Assembly: GCA_022385755.1 (NCBI GenBank)
Contig: MU278381.1
Span: forward strand, 124,001-188,000
Source of the DNA: Trametopsis cervina
Lineage: Eukaryota; Basidiomycota; Agaricomycetes; Polyporales; Irpicaceae
Direction of reading: 5' to 3'
DNA length: 64,000 nucleotides
Each line of letters starts with the position of its first letter. Positions within the stretch are counted from its first letter, which is position 1. The position numbers and the translations under genes were made by a program. The notes beneath the pieces were generated by a model, which ran no database searches, had not been told where the DNA came from, and saw nothing but the letters and a program-made list of their open reading frames with translations. Shown in pieces: positions 60,144 through 64,000 of this stretch.

Positions 60144-60496
60144 TGTTGTTATTCGGGTGCTCCGAGGCTTCGCCTAAGTACCCCGAGGGGATCTTCCCAC
60201 AGACTATTTCTCCCCGCTCTTTGTTATCTCATCACCCACGGTCATTGCCTCCGGCGTTAAGTATTCCGTAGGTCTAGAACTTTGTAATCTACTTACATCT
60301 GCTTGTATCCGCCATCTGCCTCCATTCTGCTTACCTTCTACATTACTTACTATAGTCGTTATTCCCGCGTATTACTTAGAAAGGGCTTTCCGCTCATTTG
60401 CTTACTTATATAAATAGTCGATGTATTTGTACCTATTTATATTATCCTTTCACTCGTTTAACGTACACGACGTGTGCCGTAGCCTGCTCAACTACA
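60144..60496 (+). repeat. Right LTR of the copia element
   Basis: 353 bp, ~98.9% identical to the left LTR by eye. The four differences read TA, T and T where the left copy has CG, C and C. Confidence 0.96.
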
Positions 60497-60501
60497 TGGC
60501 C
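60497..60501. repeat. Right target-site duplication of the copia element
   Basis: TGGCC immediately after the right LTR, matching the left flank. Confidence 0.9.
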
Positions 60502-60518
60502 TTAGGCTCATTATGTTA

Positions 60519-60875
60519 CAGAGACTGAGTCATGTGATGTATAGAGATGACCCCTATCTCAAGACACCATAAGGTGTAGACTTCTTATTCAGAAGTTACT
60601 GTTGTTTGTCACAGAGATGGGGTCATGTGATGTTTAGGGAGCTGCTCTAAACTCAAGACACCAACTGGTGTAAGCCCCTTATGCAGGAGTAACTGCTATG
60701 AAACTATGCACAACACTAGCCCAGTGAAGACCAGTGTCATGGAGACTAAGTCACGTGATGCTCAGGGATCAACTCCAAACTCAAGGCACTGATTGGTGTA
60801 AGTCCTTTATGTAAGGAAAAACAGCTGGCAAGCTGTGCGCACGCTAGCCCAGTAAAGACCAAATTATATTGGTAA
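60519..60875. repeat. Three tandem diverged copies of a ~110-bp unit
   Basis: Units start near 60519, 60613 and 60740 with the shared core gag(a/t)...gtcatgtgatg, then ctcaag(a/g)cac, ggtgtaag and a later agcccagt(g/a)aagacca. The final block recurs alone near 60915. Copies differ by substitutions and short gaps. Confidence 0.65.
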
Positions 60876-61014
60876 AGAGAGATACAATATAAAGTAACTA
60901 ACAGCTTACCTAGCCCAGTAAAGACCAAAAGGTCGAGATGAGGGCTAGGAGCGATGAAGGTCGGGTATTTATACTACTGGGTCTGTGTACTGACCACTTT
61001 AGGGTGGGACGGAC

Positions 61015-61115
61015 AGAACAATAGAACAATAGTGTGACACGACAATAGAAAGGAAACAAAGGGGAAGAACAATAGAGACAAAGACAATAGAACAATAGAC
61101 AAAGGGGGACAATAG
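61015..61115. repeat. ACAATAG-type short repeats
   Basis: The heptamer acaatag (with near variants) recurs about seven times within 100 bp at irregular spacing, all in the same orientation, in a purine-rich setting. Confidence 0.6.
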
Positions 61116-61947
61116 GAATGGTGCCACTCTGGGCATAATTACTAATGTCGAGCCTGAGTCATAGACCGATGGACTGGGAGTCCGATGGGTCGGAGAAAGG
61201 AAGAGTCCGAGGTTCCGGAAGGATCCGGAAGCCATGCGGAGTTGCAGGGCCGGTGATGTTGCTATCAGTCAGCCGAGCGAGGAGTGCAAGTACGCATGTG
61301 TGTGCAAGTCATGTGATCGTGTAGGTCATGAGACCATGTTGACAAGTCACGTGATTGCGAAGACGTGTAGAATGCGCCAAAATAAAAGAAATCAAATCAA
61401 ATAAATTAAGCGCTACACATATAACTATGACAACCAGATAATATTAGTAAGTAATTACCTGGGTGAGCAGGCCGGCAAGCAGCAGGTTACGATTCCTGAG
61501 GTCTTTATATGTCTTGAAATATATACAATACATCAAGCAACTGTTTCTGTTTAGAAAGCAGCAACCTTTTTACTTTTCTCATGGATTCAAATAATTTGAT
61601 AGTGAAAAAACACACATTATATAATGTATTACTCACCATCAAAGCAATTTGAGAGGTCACATAATCATAATTATACACTAAAAGGACTCATAAAGGACTT
61701 TGAAGACTGTTTGAAATTTATGGTAATTTTTGAATTTGATTTAACACTTTACAGCCAATTTATAAGCTGTGGGAAAAGGACTTCTCAATGTGGAAAACGT
61801 GCGCTTATGTAATCTGATATCACTACTACAAACAGTTTTGCTGTTGCTATATTATTAAGCTCAGAAAGTGAAAAACAAAACATCATGTTTTCAAGTGTTT
61901 TATGACTATAAAAGGGCAAATGAAGGTGTACAAATGGCTCTATAGGC

Positions 61948-64000
61948 CAGTGTTGTTCGGGTTAAGAGTGAAGTTAGTAAGTTACCATAGTCAATAACTT
62001 TGAGTGATAATGACTGCATGTTTAACTTACCGATTGCGGTTTTGGGGTCCCCATAACTGTAAGAAGCGCCAGTAGGGCCGTGGCCAGCAAAAAAGCGATT
62101 ATAGACATACTAGGGGCACCGAAAACATGACGTATACTATGCTAGATGTCTATAGGATCTGAATTGACACCAGAATCGGCACCGCTATTGCTGAACAGGT
62201 CATAAAGGTTAGTTTCCTCAGCTAATCCACTCTCCGCCTGACTCTCGATTGAGCTGACCCAGTACAGCTGCGCGAAGTTGAAAACTTCAGTGATATCGAA
62301 AAGGAAGGGCGATCCAATGTTGGGGACACTGAGGTTGTGGTAGCTTTGCCGAGCTTCTGGTTCTTTGCGGTCTTCATCACTCTTCTCGATGAGCGACCGT
62401 GCAATGGTTGCTAAGGTTGATGTAGCAGCGAGCCCGGAGTCCTCATGCTCCAGAGTGGAAGTAGAACGGCACTCGTCCGCATCAGTAGGACTGCTGTCGT
62501 CGTCTTCCTCGGTATCTGGAATCTGATGAGTCTTGACGGCATCTGTAGCGGCTGTGCGAGCAGGTTCCACGGGTTGCGGCTTAGATATGTGATGCTGGTG
62601 TATTGGAGTCGATGGGAGAGTCTGAGAAGGCGAATTGGGGAGTCCGTTGAATTGCCAAGCATAGTCGCCGCTTCGCTTATGAGACTGTCGTAGATGCGCG
62701 TGAAGTTCAGCAACATTGAGGAGGTTACGTGACGTCAACCGAGTACGTGCAGGTGTCATAGTACGCTTGAGGAGACTAAACAGCCTTTCGCACGCTGCTG
62801 AGTTGGGGCAAATAGAAAGAATTCGGTTTGCTAAACGAGCCAATGGGGATACTGGTTTGCCGTCTGGAGAGAGCATTCGCCAAAAGTGTAGAGGATCGGA
62901 TGGCTTCGGCACTGACTATAACGAGAAAATCATATTGGAACAATACAAACTGAATAGGTTATGATTGCACACCTCATCCGCAGTGGAGCCCACTTGCAAG
63001 TTTCGGAAAACCTGCATTTCTGCATAGAAGCCCCGATCCGCCAAGTAATCAGGCACCTCTTCGACAAGCTCTCCTGGTGGCCGTTCGTTGAAGAGACGAG
63101 ACCAAAGTCGGCACAAGAGGACAACGACAAGACCGGCAGAGAACCAAGCACTCTTTGCAAACGGTCGGGTCTTATGGACGGGGTTCAGAATCAGTGCCGC
63201 AATGAAGACATCTTGGTCACTGGTCATCCATCGATCGTTGATGCTATTGCAAACCACTTCCCCGACTGTAGCCTGCGAATCGTTACTGGATTCGCTGAGC
63301 TGGTCAAATTTGAGGTAAAGGAGTCCTAAGACGAGAAGGACTGTATCAAGGCGAGCGCTGTCACTTTGTGCAATATTTGCAGCATATGCAAATGGCTCAA
63401 GATGTAATTTAATTCTGAGTGGGCGTATCAGAAAGATGGCTAGTGCAATGAAGGGTGAAGACCCACTGTTTCAGCGCCATCCAGAAAGTGCCGTCTTTCA
63501 GACATGATATCATTTCGCGTGCCTTACCCTGAGCTGCGGCATTACCTGTGATGATCTGGCTATCCTTCGAAAACTCGTCCTCTTCGATCATTGACTCGAT
63601 GCTGATTCGAAGTTGGAGTAGCCGACAATACGCAAGATAATGTGAGGTCCATCGAGTGAGAACTGCGCGGATAATTGAAAGGGGAATACATCCGGGTCTG
63701 AGGCGAGTCTGGACATTTCGGAGTAGTCCCAGGACCTGAGTCTTACTCCGAAGCCATGTTATCACTTGATCAGCGTGTGCTGAGTGAACGAGAATCTCAG
63801 CATTGCACTTAAAGTAGTCTCCAACGATAAGGTTGATTTGGTGAGCATAGCAAGGTAAGACAATGAGAGACGGCCATTCTTTTGCGATTATTCTTCGTGC
63901 CTTCTTTGAATCTCCACCCGAGTCACTGACAAAGCCCGCAATCTGCACCTTGTGGAAGTCTTCGACATGCTGAAGCTTTGTTCGGATCATGACAGCAAGA
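61948..64000 (-). mobile_element. hAT-family DNA transposon, truncated by the window edge
   Basis: The transposase gene (minus strand) occupies 62142 to the edge. A plausible terminus begins at 61948 with cagtgttgttcgggtt, CAGTG-type starts being typical of hAT inverted repeats, preceded by the 8-mer ctataggc, which fits the hAT target consensus nTnTAGAn at five of six fixed positions. The partner terminus lies outside the window, so the ends are inferred. Confidence 0.7.
62142..64000 (-). CDS. hAT transposase, C-terminal part
   Basis: Exons >64000-63467, 63414-62973 and 62915-62142 stay in frame through two short introns (52 and 57 bp) with no stop. The N-terminal part is outside the window. 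Visible pieces are a DUF659-like section with SDSGGDSKKARRIIAKEWPS and CYAHQINLIVGDYFK, the helical core (FWMALKQIKLHLEPFAY joined across the intron), and the hAT dimerisation region with ACERLFSLLKRTMTPARTRL. A ~170-residue acidic, Ser-rich tail follows. The intact frame suggests recent activity or a domesticated gene. Confidence 0.85.

Larger units (their letters stand above)
55679..60496 (+). mobile_element. Ty1/copia LTR retrotransposon, complete but defective
   Basis: A 4.8-kb element with 353-bp LTRs beginning TG and ending CA, flanked by TGGCC duplications. After the left LTR come a primer-binding site matching part of initiator tRNA-Met, gag, then protease, integrase, reverse transcriptase and RNase H in the copia order, and a purine tract before the right LTR. 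Coding sequence is broken by three in-frame stops and one frameshift, and the LTRs differ at four sites only, so the insertion is recent. It sits downstream of tafazzin and does not disrupt a gene I can see. Confidence 0.96.
60502..61947. other. Repeat-rich gene-free region between the copia and hAT elements
   Basis: No gene is supported. It holds three diverged copies of a ~110-bp unit (60519-60875), an ACAATAG-rich stretch (61015-61115) and an A+T-rich part from about 61375 onward. Confidence 0.55.

Overview
The window is nuclear DNA of a filamentous fungus, most likely an Agaricomycete basidiomycete. Nearly every gene is split by short introns of about 47-60 bp with GT..AG ends, many exons are tiny, and the products (CAD/Ura2, C-4 sterol oxidase, Dap1, beta-tubulin, inositol phosphorylceramide synthase, fungalysin, tafazzin, TAF11) are standard fungal ones. 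I cannot name the species. Exon joins were made by hand from splice signals. For every complete multi-exon model the summed exon length is a multiple of three.

Layout. 1-4011: 3' part of the URA2/CAD pyrimidine gene. 4635-6915: two sterol genes in tandem, ERG25 and a DAP1-like haem protein. 7561-9401: secreted BNR-type protein. 9860-14142: 21-exon SulP transporter with STAS and cyclic-nucleotide-binding domains. 14607-16415: beta-tubulin. 17030-19619 (-): EamA-type (SLC35G-like) transporter whose introns are long purine/pyrimidine tracts. 19620-24878: gene-free. 24879-26966 (-): Sfp1-like zinc-finger regulator. 26967-35640: a large gene-poor stretch with a 620-bp tandem duplication and possible decayed coding pieces. 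35641-54500s: dense housekeeping block with TAF11, an Iec1-like zinc-finger protein, a large unknown protein, a Ca2+/H+ exchanger, AUR1, an ornithine cyclodeaminase-like protein, a SAP-like protein, a methyltransferase, fungalysin and a Rab18-like GTPase, followed by tafazzin to 55526. 55679-60496: an almost complete Ty1/copia retrotransposon with identical 5-bp target duplications. 60502-61947: repeat-rich, gene-free. 61948 to the right edge: the 3' part of a hAT transposon, cut by the window.

Themes. Several genes act on membranes or lipids (ERG25, DAP1, AUR1, tafazzin), but only ERG25 and DAP1 are adjacent and in the same pathway. The most unusual signals are the polypurine introns (17.3-19.0 kb), a 29-bp near-perfect hairpin (20.11-20.17 kb), the diverged 620-bp tandem repeat (32.2-33.4 kb), a beta-tubulin with Tyr167, and a copia element whose LTR differences and nonsense codons all fit C-to-T decay. 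I found no convincing tRNA, rRNA or CRISPR. No clearly new biological system is proven. The hairpin and the 30-33 kb region are the best leads.
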